From the NCBI GenBank assembly GCA_009746045.1, contig RPFO01000842.1, positions 28,501-92,500 on the forward strand: a stretch of DNA of 64,000 bases. Reading direction: 5' to 3'. The notes below the pieces were generated by a model. It made no database searches, was not told the origin of the DNA, and saw nothing but the letters and a program-made list of their open reading frames with translations. The stretch comes from Mesostigma viride. Its lineage: Eukaryota > Streptophyta > Mesostigmatophyceae > Mesostigmatales > Mesostigmataceae. How positions within the stretch are numbered: the first letter of the stretch is position 1; every line of letters begins with the position of its first letter. Shown one piece after another: positions 11,296-23,652 of this stretch. The position numbers and the translations under genes were made by a program.

Positions 11296-13330
11296 GGGAG
11301 CGCGGCCCAGGGAGAGGGCCATGGTGTGGGGCCGGGGTATGTCCAGAGAGTTTCTCCACAAGATATGATGCAGCGAGGGAGTACTGTATTCGCTCTTGTT
11401 GCCGTGGCAGCTGGGGGGGGCTACGCCTTGTGTCCACCCGGTTGATGTCTTCCGTGCTGATGCTCAGGAGATGTCCTGGCGGCAAAAGCTGGGAGGAGAA
11501 GGAGACGGTGTATTTTACTTTATCATGCTCGCGGCGTTTGCAAACGAAAGCCAGCCGGCCTGTCACTTGCTGCTCAGGTCATTGTGCTGCACTTTGTCAA
11601 GGCGGTGAGGCATGGCAGAGAGGCTGGCTCTTGGAAACGTCTGAGGGATGGGGGGCTACTGTGGCGCTCGTCGCCATGTGCGAGCCTGCAGCCTGTAGTA
11701 AGGCAATCTGGCCTGTATGCCCCAAAGCCATGCCCATCAGGCATGGCAGAAAGGCATGTTATCAGGGCAACCTCATCATGGCCGCGGCTGCTTGGGAGGA
11801 TGACGCGAGGTTGGCCAGGGTTGTTTTACGGTTTTGTAAGGGTTCACGTCCATGCTGCTGTCGAGCGCATGACGGCTTTTTGGGTGTAGAGTATACAGCC
11901 ATGCGACCTCGTGTGTGTGCTGGCGTGTTGTAACAATTTATTATGCGGCACAGCAAAACCTTCCGGTGCAGGCGCGAGCTTCCAGTGGGCGTCCTTCGAG
12001 TGCTTTGAAGCCTTCAAGTGAACGCCTGTGGTCTGAGCGTTGAGGCTCCTGTGGCCCAGGCCTGGAAACGTTCTTGTGGTCGAACCCGGGGTTGCTGGTG
12101 GGCCTGCGCTGGTCCCATCGTGCGCTGGCTCCTGCCCCGATGTGCCGTGGCAAGGGATTATTGAAGCACCAAGCGCCCTTGCACCATTGTCGAAGCACCA
12201 GGGCGGCATTCGTGTAAACGGTCAGACAGGGGGAGGCTGAAGGCCTGCTGCCTGCCCTGACTACCACATTTTGGGTTGGACCTGGGGGGGGGGGGAAGAA
12301 AAATGGGGCTGGAAAAAAAAGAAAAAGGTGGTCGTGGGAATGGACAGCAATTGTGTGTGTGCGCACGCATGTGCTTGTAGTAGTAAGACCATGCCAAGAG
12401 TATTTGGGAGGGGCTTTGGAGGTGGCAGGCTGAATTCACTTGGATAGATGCGGATGTACATGGGGGGGCTTGCCTAGGATGACCCAAAGTTGGAAGTCCC
12501 TGAATTCGGCCAGCACCCAGTCACGCAGTTTCTGGAACCATCCTTTTTGTGAAATGGTGTCTCATCAGCTAGCTCAGATCTCCGTCCTGCTAGGTAGTGA
12601 TCTGGTAAGTTGGGGGATCCACCTGAGGGTTGCCACTTGATGACTGATTATGTATGGTTGGCTGGTTAAGCGCGGTTTATTTGGGGGGTGGTTGCGCATC
12701 CGCTACCAGATAGTCATACTGGATCTGCTTCATGGGTTTTATTTTTGGTAGTCAGTTATTCGCAGTGATGCTGCATTTTAAAAGGTACCTAGGGGAACCT
12801 TGTTTGTCTTGCCTTACTACTCAGCCTTGCTCGTAAATGCTTCTCTATTCAGTCTATGTAGTGCAGGCAAGCAACTCGCCTGATATACCAAATCATAAGT
12901 ACTTGCGTGTCATTAATTAATTAATAAATCAAACCCCGATGGATGGATGGATGGATGGATGGGTACACGCAATTAAATTAACCCCTCAACCGTCTCTGAC
13001 TCGTTACTAAAATGAGTCACGAGTTGCACAGTATGCCACAGGTGTCCCCATTCAGCCTAATTATTTTTTCTAGACCATACTAGGAACCAAGCATAACCAT
13101 ATTAGGGCCCACCTGGGGGTATAGTGGGTGGTCCCAGTGCTAGGCCCCCCTGCTCTATAAATAGCCCCCCCCTCAGGGGGGTACGGTGAGTGTGCGCGGT
13201 GACACCCATATAATGGATGATAGACCCCTTTCCTCGATGAGTTGCCCCTGGGGTTGGTTTTGTAGATAGATTTTTTAGTTAGGATGGGATACAAACACTA
13301 AAAATTGTAACTGCCCCATGGACCCATCAG
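11296..13330. other. 3' region of MBL/GAF gene and gene-free DNA
   Basis: This contains the presumed 3' UTR of the MBL/GAF gene; a TGTAA pentamer at 11929-11933 is a possible but unproved polyadenylation signal. Short G and A tracts occur at about 12283-12330 and a small (GATG)n run at about 12940-12961. I see no gene: the overlapping open frames lack recognisable domains and change frame freely. Confidence 0.4.
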
Positions 13331-15755
13331 CTGGTGCAAAAAATAACTGGTGACTATTTTGAGTCACTTTTGGGGGGCTAAAATAGGCACCCTAGTGCAG
13401 TTTTGAACATGGAAATGATAGGTAAGCATGGAGTATTGGCAAACATGCATGCTAACACTTATTCCAACCTGTGTGCCACCAATACCTGCCATAACCACTG
13501 CAGGTCCCTGACGGATATGGTTGGAGACGACTACGCGCGGGTCGCGAGTACGGGCTTCACAACCTTATCATGCATGCTGGAGCACGAATGCCTTGGATTT
13601 CACCCTAGTATTTCAGGGCCGTCGCTACAAGCCACGAGCCACGAGGTAGTCATGGCTGTCGGAGCTCATAACTTTCACGTTTGAGCACCGAATTGAGCCG
13701 TGAATATCACTATCGCTTCGTCTTTCTAAGACGCGCATGCTGATATAATTTTCCGAATCTAAAAGGCAATATATGACGAGCAAACGCCCGTCGACGCAAC
13801 GCAGTTTGGCGGATGCGCTCGCCTTTGACAATGCGGCAGCTGAGGCTGCCGCTTCGCCAGATCCGGCAGGCAGCGGTGACACTAGTCGTGCACTGGTGGT
13901 CGCCCAGCACCCTCCCGGCCTCAATGCCTCGCCATCGGCATCGCCTGACCCTAAACGCGCCCGCCCCGCCGACAAAACTGGAGGGCCACGCTTCTCGGAA
14001 CCGCGCTGTCGGCTCCAACCTTTCCAGGTCGATGATTACGACTGGACCACCATTTCTCCGAGTGATGCTATGCATCACATCTTCTTCGGGGACTACGCCT
14101 CGCTTTACGACCTGTGCCTCCATCTCCACGCCACTGGACGCCTCCTCGTCAGCGACGGCCGTCGCTGGCACAACATCACCCAGATGTTCGGGTGTCCCCG
14201 CCCCCAACTCCAGCACGCCCTCCTCAACTCTCTTCTCCAACGCTCTGACGGCGAGATCTGGGCTTCATCCATCTCCGCCCCCGCCCTCCGTTCCATCCTC
14301 ACGGAAGCCTTTCAGCAGCACGTGACCCCCCTTGCTGCCGACATAGCAGCGATCGGTGGCACGCTGACTGCTGAACTTCCTCACATTTCCACCGCCGCCG
14401 CCTCCACCTCCACTGCCATTTCCGCCTCCACTGCCGACATCAAAGCCCAGCTCCTCGACCTCGACCAACGCCTTCAAGCCACCGCCAACGCCCTTGAGAG
14501 CTTGCATGACACCGCCGGCCTCACCACCCAGGCGGTGAAGGACATCGCCGCCCAGCCGGCGCCTGCTGGCCCGGCCGGCGATGCTCCCTCCACCTGGGCG
14601 GACTTGCTTAAGCAGCACACCACCTCCACCACCTCCACCATCTCGGCACAACCCAAGCAACAAGCCCTCGACCTTCGCGAGGAAGCCGACATCGCCCGGC
14701 GTAGCCACAATGTCATCGTCAAGCACTTCGACCAGCAGGCAGGTGAGACCTCCACGTGCGCGCCATTCTTGCCCCCATGCTACTCACTGGTGAGCTGGAC
14801 ATGTCGGCTGTCCGCCTCCCCCGCGCGCGGGGGAAGGCTGGCCCGGCACCCGTGCTCCTCACCTTTAAGTACATGGCCGACAAGCTGGCGTTCCTTAAAT
14901 GCCGCAAGAAGCTCTCGGAGACTCGCTTCACGCTGGACGACGACTTGACCCTGGCCCAGCAACAGCGGAGACGCGAGCTATGGCCGACCTACCTTCAGCT
15001 CCGGCAGAGCGCAAGGGGGAAGCCGGTATACTGGAGGGGGGCGGTCATCCACGTTGACCACAAGCCCTGGCAGCCCCCTCCTGCCACCTCAGACTTGGAA
15101 TATATATACCATGCAGTAGTGTAGATTAGTCAGGCTTAGCCTAGCATGTGGCCCACGCGCATGTGCGCCCATAATGGCCCCCATGGATGTTGCCTTCAGA
15201 ACTTAGCCAAGCCATGCCTATAATGGGACCCCCATGGATGTTGCATTAAGAATTTAGCCATGCTATGCCATGCAGAGAGATGCTCTCTGTCGAGAAGCCA
15301 TGTCCTAGCTCTTGTATAGCCATGATGATCTTCCTCCCCCGTGCCAGGATCCCCCCCTTAGGCGGGTTGAACCTGAGACAGCATGGTGGTGCGGGTACGT
15401 GCCCTGGTGCACGTAGAGCACGGGTAGCTTACATTCCCACCCTTGCATGAAGTAGCCTAGGATGTATTAAAAGCCATATGCCCCTTCTCAGGGATATGTG
15501 CTACATTGACTCCCAACGGAGTGATGTTGATAATTAATTAATTAATTAATTTCAGCCTGGCCGGGGGACTGCAACTGTACCCAAGCACTACATCCAAACA
15601 CTTACATGTCTTGTTTCACCCAGGGACGCACAAGGTAATGCTAAAAATAGCTGGTAACTATTTTGAGTCATGCACCAGTTTTTTGGGGGCTAGAATAAAT
15701 GTCATAGTGCAGTTTTGAACATGGAAATGATAGGTTAGCATGAAACATGCATGAT
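13331..15755 (+). repeat. ~115-bp direct repeats flanking a LINE ORF1 unit
   Basis: A block of about 115 bp with CTATTTTGAGTCA and GTGCAGTTTTGAACATGGAA appears at about 13331-13444 and again at about 15637-15755, 2.3 kb apart, with the X1 ORF1 element between. The second copy carries an extra TGCA at 15671-15674. Whether these are 5' ends of two neighbouring elements or a flanking duplication cannot be decided from one locus. Confidence 0.6.
13773..15551 (+). pseudogene. LINE ORF1-like protein (family X, copy X1) with (TTAA)n-tailed 3' UTR
   Basis: The frame opens at ATG 13773 and runs to about 14750, then continues in another frame to 15124, so one frameshift is present. The N-terminus is Ala/Pro/Ser-rich; the middle (about 14310-14560) is a heptad-like alpha-helical stretch; the C-terminus has a block LDDDLTLAQQQRRREL and PVYWRGAVI that recurs in the family Y copies and resembles the nucleic-acid-binding end of LINE ORF1 proteins. 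The 3' UTR ends at the tail (TTAA)n near 15530-15551. The same 3' UTR recurs at about 16030-16456, 36660-37143 and 37145-37482. No RT is attached, so this is either a truncated copy or a non-autonomous unit. Confidence 0.65.
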
Positions 15756-16029
15756 TATCAAGAAGATGCATGATTATATTTATCCACCATTAATTAATTA
15801 ATTAATAATTAATAAGCATGTGACTGCGTCACGTGGGTGCCAATACAGAGTAAAGGAACCTTCAATCCTATATACACAGCGAGAAGGAGGGAGGGCGCCC
15901 TAGCTTCTCTCACTGCCGCCAGTGGGCAGGCCACAGAGCGCTCTCTCCACGGCATGGTGCATCATGCCGGGGCGCAACACTGTGGGTGCAATACAACCAG
16001 TGCAATACCGTAGGTAGGCTGACGCATAG

Positions 16030-16456
16030 GTTACAACCGTGGCCATGTACATGTGTACACGCCTCCTAGAGGCACTATCCCAGCTAAGCCCCGCGCTTTA
16101 TTTAATCATGTACATGTGTGCCTATGATGTGCCACACTCCAGACGATGCATAGCCTTATTTAGTAATGTTGTGCCCATGCAGGGAGTCACTCTCTGCTGA
16201 GAAGCCATGCCATAGCTCTTGTATAGCCATGATGATCTTCCCCCTCACAGGCATGCTCCCCCCTTACCCGGGCATAGCGTGATAGACTGGTCATGAGGGT
16301 GCGGGTGCCCTGGTGCACCTAGAGCAAGTGTTGTTTACATTCCCACCCTTGCAGGAAGTAGCTTAGAATGTATTATAGGCCCATATGCCCCTTCTCAGGG
16401 CTATGTGCTACATATACTCCCAACGGAGTTATGTTCCTAATTAATTAATTAATTAA
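16030..16456 (+). mobile_element. 5'-truncated family X 3' UTR copy with TTAA tail
   Basis: This matches the family X 3' UTR (blocks such as GCCATGATGATCTTCC and CATATGCCCCTTCTCAGG) and ends in (TTAA)n at about 16438-16456. No coding sequence remains, as expected for 5'-truncated retrotransposition. Confidence 0.65.
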
Positions 16457-17266
16457 TAGGTTATGCTACAAATGTGAGGTGGGCTCAAGACGTCGGCTAA
16501 TTAAGGCGCAAGCTGATGACCACAAGGTGCCAGAGCTAATTGAAGGTACTATAATGCTGTGCGCTAATATCGTTTCAAGTGCTGTGAAGCCTAAGCTATC
16601 CCATCATCGTTTGCCCCCAGCTAGACAACTTGCTCTATCCCGGGGAAGCCCGGGGGGGCTTCCACAGTAGAGTTCTCCACCATACATGGCACAAATAAAT
16701 GCGAAAATAATTGTACCCCCCTACCAAGTAGACCCGGTAGGGGCCAAGCCCCTAAGTAAGTAAGTAAGTACTTGCGTGTCATGCGCAAAGGCATGCCACG
16801 GAGTACTATGCTAATCTCATTAGAAAAATAATTACACAAAAGTTTAAACAAATATCGTCTGCATCATCCCCCAACCGTTAAGCACTAGATGGGGATGTAA
16901 TCCTCATCCGAGCTGTCCTCTACTGTAATGGCAGACGAGGCGGTAGTGTAGCAGCTATCCTCAGGACCAATAACCTCCACCTGCGGACTTCTACCCTGGC
17001 TAGCAACGGGCCGCGGGGCCCGTGGGGAGAAAACAGGAGCATACCCCTCGGGGAGGTGCTTATCGCAGATGGCAGCCCATTTCTCCTTGTCAATCATGCG
17101 GGCGCGGAGTACGGATAGTCCCAGAAGCCCTGCATCTTCAAGCAGTTGTGTCACATAGGTCCGGGTCGCGCCGCGCCGGTGCCCGGCGCGCGCAAGTTTG
17201 CCAGTGGGTTTCGATGGGACAAGGGGACCCTGCCATAGGAGGAGGTGTCTACCTGGTTGGCCCGTC

Positions 17267-18963
17267 TTAACCCCTAAATGGTCTTGCTGCCGATTTTCCG
17301 CCAAAAATCGAGTTCCAGCCGATGCATCGGCCCCTTCTCGGGGGACCAGATGCCGCGAAATCTATTGAGAATTAGGAAAAGTTTAGCTGAGAAGATCGAA
17401 AGTTTATAAGTTTCTTCACAGCATGGTATATGGGTTTGCATACTTCTGACAAAGTTATAGATGTGTTCTTGCCGGTCAAAGTACAAGGGGTCAGGGTACT
17501 TTTTCACGTACAACGTGCATTCCGGAAAACAACGACCTGGCCATGGCGGCTTGCGCCCACGCATGGCATTTACGTTTTCGTTCGAATTTTCTGACCAAAC
17601 TTAGGATATTGATTTTATACGTCCTAAAGATGATACAGGCCAATTTTTGGTTCGCGGGAATGCCATTTGATAGGTGTCGGCAGCGTTCTTGCTGGAAAAA
17701 ACTGCGATCAGGCCGGACGATAGAAACGTTGACAGCAATACCTTTCCGGCGTATTTTAAAGGATATATCGGTTTCTTTGTACTTTTTATGATGCATAGTA
17801 GTCGTAAACGTGCAAGGGTGGCCAGAAATCGCCGAATCCAGCGACCATGCTGCACAACTTTGGTGTGCCGAAATGCGCCATTTTGCGGCCACCGCCTGGG
17901 CCAAGGTAACGCCATCCATGCCTGGTAAAGCTTAAGCATCGTTTTCCTATCGATGTTTGACGTTTATATGTACGTTCTAGCTTGTGTAGCACATTCTTTT
18001 TGCATTATTCATGCTCTTTCTTGACCCTGGCCTGGCCCCTTTCTAAAACACCCTTCTTAGATGCTTCCCTCAGTCAGTTGACCTGCCACAGGGTGATGGT
18101 GATAAGTTTTAGAGGCTGTATGGGTTTGAATACCTCCATATATGTTTGTTATACATTTCCCATACACATATTGCATGAGTGTGAGGCAGTTGGCTGGTCT
18201 CTGTGGCATCATCAAGCACGTAACTGGTGAGTAAAAGCTTTCCATTGACAGCATGTGCCACCAGGTGTGCTGGCCATCACCTGGCAAGCTATAGCAGCTT
18301 AGGCCTAGTTTATCCTTGCTAGGGCAGGCTGAAATAGGCTCAACATCACTAGTTTGTTGGTGGCTGCCTCCTAGAATGCATGCCTTGCGTAGGGTATCCG
18401 TACCACGTTACCTACGTGCATGGACAAGGTAGCACCTGCACATAGGTGCCATGTAAGGGCAGTGTGATGATGCAGTTATGTTTCCCCATCATTGTGGAAG
18501 GGAAATGTATTGTTTGGCATGGTTGGTGGCCATATTAGTAGGTAGTATGCCCACCCCTACCCCCTTGGTTGCTTTTTACCAACGGTACCCCTAAGGGCTG
18601 TACTGGGTGTAACTGCTGGTATACCCACCCAAATGATGACCCCAATGGCTCAAACTGTTCAGCAACTAATTGTTTATCATCCCTGAAGTGGTAGGTGCCT
18701 AGCTCTTATAACATAATTCAAAATGCACATTCTACCAAAAATGAAAACGCGCGTCTTGACCCCCCTGACTTTGACGGCAGTTATATATGGCCTACCCTGC
18801 ATATATGTGAGGTTGTGATATACCAACCCGAAGGGCAACTCATGGACGTGCTTGGCCCCCAAGGACAGCCATTGGATATGGGTAGGTTGGATGGCATCTG
18901 GTTTGCAAAATTGTGAAGATCCAGCCGATTTATCGGCAGGATCTCAGACCATTTAGGGGTTAA
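17267..18963. mobile_element. piggyBac-type (TTAA) non-autonomous element, 1689 bp
   Basis: The 13-bp terminal inverted repeat CCCCTAAATGGTC (17271-17283; complement 18947-18959) is flanked by TTAA on both sides (17267-17270, 18960-18963). Subterminal palindromes CCGATGCATCGG (left) and CCGATAAATCGG (right) are also inverted to each other. CCC-starting TIRs with a TTAA duplication are the piggyBac hallmark. Copy B of the host LINE keeps the uninterrupted site, GGCTTAAGACGGG at 30281-30293. Internal open frames (for example 17491-17919, -) show no DDE-transposase motif that I recognise, so it is probably mobilised in trans. Confidence 0.85.
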
Positions 18964-21330
18964 GCCCCCCGGCAGGGCCCACATCGGTATTCACCTGGTC
19001 TGTGCGGGCAAGATGGCCGGCAAAGAGGAGGCGGCGGTGTCGGATGGTAGTATGGGTGACAAGAGGGAGCTCGCAGTAGAGCTCGGCCCGGGTGCGGCGT
19101 TCTTGGTAGCGGACGCCGAGGATATGACGGAGCATTCGAGTGACGGTGCCGTCAAGCTGCTGGCTCAGCGCCTGGTCCAGGGTCCACGCCTCGCAGCCAT
19201 AAAGGAGGATGCTGAGGACAAGGGCCTTGAACAGAATGCGCTTGCGTCGCTCACTCAGGTAGCGACAGGTCCAGAACCTGTCGGCTGTCGAGGCGGCGGA
19301 GGGCCGCCCAGGCCTGGCCAATGCGGGTGTTGATGTCGTCGGCCGTGGAGGGAAGCCAGCTGCCAAGGAGCTTGAAGCCGGAGTCGCCGGGGGGACGGGG
19401 CTGCCGTCTAGCAAGAGGAGGGTGGGTGGGGCTATCCCAGCAGGGAAGCCGATGGCCATGACCTCCAGTTTTCTTGCTGATCATAAGCCCCACCGCCCGC
19501 GCTTCCAGTGATAAGCTGTCTAGCCACAGTTGGGCTGACTCTGGGGTTTCCACGAGTGTCGTGTCATCAGCGTAGATCAGATCGCTCAGGCGGTAGGGTG
19601 GGTCAACCCCGCCGTAGCTGGCGTACTCCGTGACCTCGATCCCCGGCGGGCGCCCCTCCACCCGGGCGAAGCGGGCTTGTGCACGCCGCATAATATAGTC
19701 CACCATAATGATGAATAGATATGGGGAGAGCACACAGCCCTGCCACACCCCGGTGTGCAGGGGAAACGCCGGAGTGACGCCGTCGGCGGTACGGACCTGG
19801 GCTTGGGACCCTTCATAGAACTGGCGGATGATCTCAACGATGTACGATGGGACACGGAACAGGTGAAGGACCACCCACAGGGCGTCCCATATAACCGTAT
19901 CGAATGCCTTGGTGTAATCCACGAAGATCAATAGCAATGGCAAGAGGCCGGGGGCCAGGCGGCCCACTTCCTCGATCAGGCGGCGCGCGGTAATAGTGAC
20001 CATAACACAATTGCGACCAACACGGAAGCCCATCTGGGACTCACCTAGGTGGGGATCGAGGCTGGCGCGCATGCGGTTCAGCAGGAGACGCATGAAGACT
20101 TTCAGCACGCAGCTTTGGAGGCATACGCCGCGGTAGTTGCCGGTATCCGCGGCGGACCCCTTGCCCTTGTACAGCATGACCCGGACAGCGGTCTTCCAAT
20201 ACGTCGGCGGGGGGAGGCCATCTCGTAGAATCCGGTTGCAAACACCCCGGAGGAAAGGCTCAAGCTCAGGCATCTTAACCACCTCCGGTGAAATATTGTC
20301 CACTCCCATGGCAGCATCATTGCGGAGGGTGGAGATGGCAGCAGCCCATTCCTGGGGAGTCCACTCGTCGTGGGGGCCGTCCACCAAGGGGCCGGAGAGC
20401 GGTGGGACCAGGTAGTCCGTCTCGCTGGTGGGCGCCTGCGGGGGCTCAATGGGGCCGCCTCGGCTGGCCGCAGGGCGTGCAGCTGCAGCGGGGTCAAGCG
20501 GGGGGGCGGGCCAGGGGCCCCTGATAGTTTGGCCTGGGAGCTGAACCAAATCTCAAGGCGTTCACTGGGGGTGCCTGGGATGTCAGCCCGTTGCGTTTCC
20601 CGGCGTCCGGTGAGACGGTCGAGAGAGCGCCAGGCCGCCTTGTGCTGGTTGGCGGCCGTGTGGCGATTGATTTCGGCGGCAAGTGTCTCCACCTCCTCCG
20701 CATGTGCGGCAGTATATATGCTTGAGTAAGCCGTTCCTGGTACGGGTACAGGTCCTCCCCGCGGCGGCGGGCCTGCGCTAGCGCCAGCCGGGCGCGGCAA
20801 CCACCCGGGCGGATCGCGCAGGTAGAGCGGGGCTGCATGGTCGGGCGCGGGGTTGCTTGGGGAGAAGCTTAGAGCCAAGCTCCACCGATCGCATGAACAG
20901 TTCGTAGGGTGGCGTGACTGATCTACACCGCGATCTGCGTCCAGGTACATCAAAGGTTGCGCGTCCACGAACGCAGACCTGATTGCATCGCGGCGTATAT
21001 CTCATCCGCTGACCACTTCTCCCTGCGCCCACGGACGGGGCGTAAGCAGGTCCAGCTAGTCAGGGCGGGGCCGGGGGCGGCGGCGCGCAGGGGCCTGAAG
21101 ACGTAGGCGCAAGGTTGCGGTGACCATGCGATGATCCGATGCGACACTGGGGGTGGTCAGCGTACGGGCATCGATGACGGAAGAGCGCCAGCACTTGCGC
21201 ACAAGTATGTAGTCCAAGCATACACATCGCCGCCGAGGGAGCATCGAGCCAGCCGCCCTGCGCATGGGGCCCACAAAGGTCACTAGTGCATCAGGCGGTT
21301 TTGCAAACAGCGTATTGGCAGCAGTCAAGT
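18964..21330 (-). pseudogene. LINE ORF2: AP-endonuclease end, reverse transcriptase, C-terminal domain (copy A)
   Basis: On the minus strand, about 21328-21060 encodes an exonuclease/endonuclease/phosphatase C-terminus (LDYILVRK, then SDHRMV). A degenerate linker follows, then an open RT frame 20549-19251 with MGFRVGRN, LLIFVDYTKAFDTV, GVWQGCVLSP and the catalytic LIYADDTTLV. After a frameshift near 19460 the sequence continues to about 18964 with ILLYGCEAWTLDQ and RRLLFAGHLAR, the conserved C-terminal block of many non-LTR elements. The last part of the ORF continues beyond the TTAA insertion at about 17264-16884 (IDKEKWAAICDKHLP). The frame breaks and 5' truncation make it a pseudogene, though the RT core is intact over more than 400 codons. 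Confidence 0.85.
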
Positions 21331-21815
21331 CCCCCTCAGTGATCAGTTGCTCAAGTACTGAGGGGCCAAGCCCCTACTAACGGCATCACAGTCTTATTCA
21401 AGTCCTCTCTATCGATCGTACTTACTTACTTACTTACTATTGATCATGGAAGATGGGCCAGCGGCCAGGTTGGCAAATACGTGCGTATTGTCAAAATAAA
21501 TACGGCAATACGCGTTTTTTTGGCCCCGACGTACTATACGCGTATTTTGTCAGGAATACGTGATTTGGACTTGGAAATTTTCGAGGTTCGAGCTGGGGCA
21601 GCGCTTGGCGCCTGGCCAACCGGACCGTGGCGCGGCGCCTACCTTTACCAAGATTTTCTACACTGTACTATGAGCTAGGCTTTTCGCAAGTCCAGTAATG
21701 ACTTGGCAGTTGGCGAGCTAGCTGAAATTACACGGAGAGACCGAGAGAGTGCCAGCACGATGAAAATGCCAGCTGTGCTGGGAACGTGGTATTTGTAACA
21801 CAGCCTGTATCCGCA

Positions 21816-22000
21816 GGCCAGAAATCGGGAGAATCCGGACCATGGTAGCTCGAGCCTGCCGTTATCTTGTCCGCGTTTTCGAGTCGTTCAGGATGATGAA
21901 GATGAATGGTGTTGGAAATGTGTAGCCTTGTGCATTGAAATTATGGCTGGCTTACGTGTAGAGCGACTAGATGACCTAGACGGTGCATGGGGCCGGAAAC
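21816..22000. repeat. Dispersed repeat R, copy 1
   Basis: A segment with CTCGAGCCTGCCGTTATC and GCCATAATTTCAATGC (minus) is found again, inverted, at about 27990-28165 and in shorter diverged form at about 57010-57115. No coding capacity. Copy 2 carries an extra TGCA at 28153-28156 and a CATA-type insertion relative to this copy. Confidence 0.6.
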
Positions 22001-22954
22001 AGCATGCTTGATCAGGGCGTGTCAGTGTTTCGAACCTAACTGGCCGGGAGTGTCTAGCGGTGAGCACCATTGCTGCGATCGCTCTCCCACCATTTACGAG
22101 GAAATACCCGAAAATGGAAAACCACTGAAAAGGTCTAGCTAGTCAGTCATCACGTTAGCCATGCCATGATTCCAAACGTCCAAGAACTGCACACATTGCA
22201 AAGGCAAAAAGCCGGAGGACAGCACTTTCAAATGTGCGGCGGGAACCAAAAGCCCGCGTATGCCAGAAAACATCGTGTTGCTGCAGCGACGCGACGATGT
22301 GGACAACGAATCCAGTTCCAAGCTCGGAACGGCCGCAAAGGAGATCTGGCATCACAGGGTTCAGATGTGCGGAGATACTATATGCGATCCAGCCGGTCCA
22401 CGATCTGTTTGTAGAGCAGCCTTGCAAGGAATGTGCACATGCAGTAATGGGTACGTAAATTATGGTGGCAGGTTGCCAGGTAGGGAATAAGTGCAAGGAA
22501 TGTGCACATATTGCATTAAAAAATTATGGAAGGCTGGTGGGGAATAAGTGCAAGGAATGGTGCAGATTGAATTATGCCTTCCACCATAATTTACTGATCT
22601 CCATGCATAACAATGCCCCCTAAGGCCTTAACCCTAAAGGCCCATTCATAACCATGCTGCACACTGCCACGTATTCTGCTGACGTATTCTGCCATGCTCC
22701 ACGTATAATACTCGTATTTTGAGGCCGACGTATTTGACGTACCGAAGTATTGGCCAACCTGGGCCAGCGGCATTTAGCTTTTGCTTGGGTGGTTGGGTGG
22801 GACAGTACACTTTCGGGCTAGGGCAACTTGGCAGCATGCACCTAGACAACAGTCTGGTGGACTATCATGGTATCCTATAGACGACCACAACAGTTGGCAC
22901 GCGGTTTATATGGTGAACATGTGGTTGGATTCATTAATAAGACAATTAATTCAT
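22001..22954. other. Gene-free stretch with small tandem repeats
   Basis: No supportable gene. A diverged unit with GTGCAAGGAATGTGCACAT is repeated at about 22424-22560. The rest is anonymous. Confidence 0.4.
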
Positions 22955-23652
22955 CAGAGCATGGTCATGGGCGCCGAGGCGTGGACACTCACGGCAACAA
23001 TGCAGTAGCTTAGCTGCCATGGCAGCTAAGCTAGACGGCACGGTTTACAGGATGCTCTGACAGGTCCTGAACATAGGGTTTTCTTAGCGTAGGTCATTAG
23101 AGTCTTTGTATCAGGGTATGCCTCGTATTTCGGACGAGATTATAGGCAGCGTAGGATAGCATTTGTAGGACACCTTGCTCGCACCAGCCAGGTCGACACC
23201 GCCCTTGGTCTGGCCGGTCCCCAGCGGCTCGGCCAATCAGGGCGGCATATTTTGACCTGGCCTGGCCCCAAGAACATTCCTAAAAGGGTAGGGAAACATG
23301 CCATGAACTACTCCCAGATGTTGCTGGCCGACCAATAGCACTTGGTCCCAGCCCAGTTTGAACACCGCATCCCCTCTCTCTCCCTTCTCGACTGCCATGC
23401 AGGACAAGACGCGGTGGCAGAAGATTGTCAAGGCTCACACGTCAGCCCAGGTGTGGGCAAGCCACCTCCCCCCAAGAGGAGGAGGCGTTTTGATGAGTAG
23501 TGTAGATAGGCTTAATTTCTACTAAGACTAGATAGCTTAGAGTTAGGTTAGTTCGATTACGCGGCTTCCTCCACTCCACCGGCCATCCATAATGGAATAT
23601 GTGATACATGATCTCCCAACGGAGGCATTAATTAATTAATTATAATTAATTA
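22955..23652 (+). pseudogene. 5'-truncated LINE fragment D: RT C-terminus and TTAA tail
   Basis: Broken frames encode GAEAWTLTA, KLDGTVYRML and AFVGHLARTSQVDT, the C-terminal block seen in copies A and B, followed by TRWQKIVKAHTSAQVWASHL and a stop near 23501. A 3' UTR ends in a (TTAA)-rich tail at about 23626-23652. A perfect 28-bp palindrome (23006-23033) interrupts the frame where copy C (32.9 kb) has only AAGCTAGACGG. Confidence 0.65.

Larger units (their letters stand above)
16739..21376 (-). mobile_element. Non-LTR retrotransposon copy A with 16-bp target duplication
   Basis: The element body 16755-21360 is flanked by the same 16-mer, AGGGGCCAAGCCCCTA, at 16739-16754 and 21361-21376. 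Read on the minus strand it is 5'-truncated within the AP-endonuclease domain and ends in an (ACTT)n tail next to the duplication, the signature of target-primed reverse transcription. A TTAA-type DNA transposon (17271-18959) interrupts it near its 3' end. Its paralogue is copy B at 28279-30850 in the opposite orientation. Confidence 0.85.

Noticed and set aside
11292..11933. 213-codon plus-strand frame after the MBL/GAF gene
   Set aside because: It overlaps the stop region of a well-supported gene, has no recognisable domain, and is best explained as 3' UTR.
11929..11933. TGTAA as a green-algal polyadenylation signal
   Set aside because: A pentamer occurs often by chance and the other genes show no consistent match, so it cannot support the taxonomic assignment.
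17491..17939. Transposase gene within the TTAA-flanked element
   Set aside because: The overlapping minus frames contain no recognisable DDE or zinc-finger motif.
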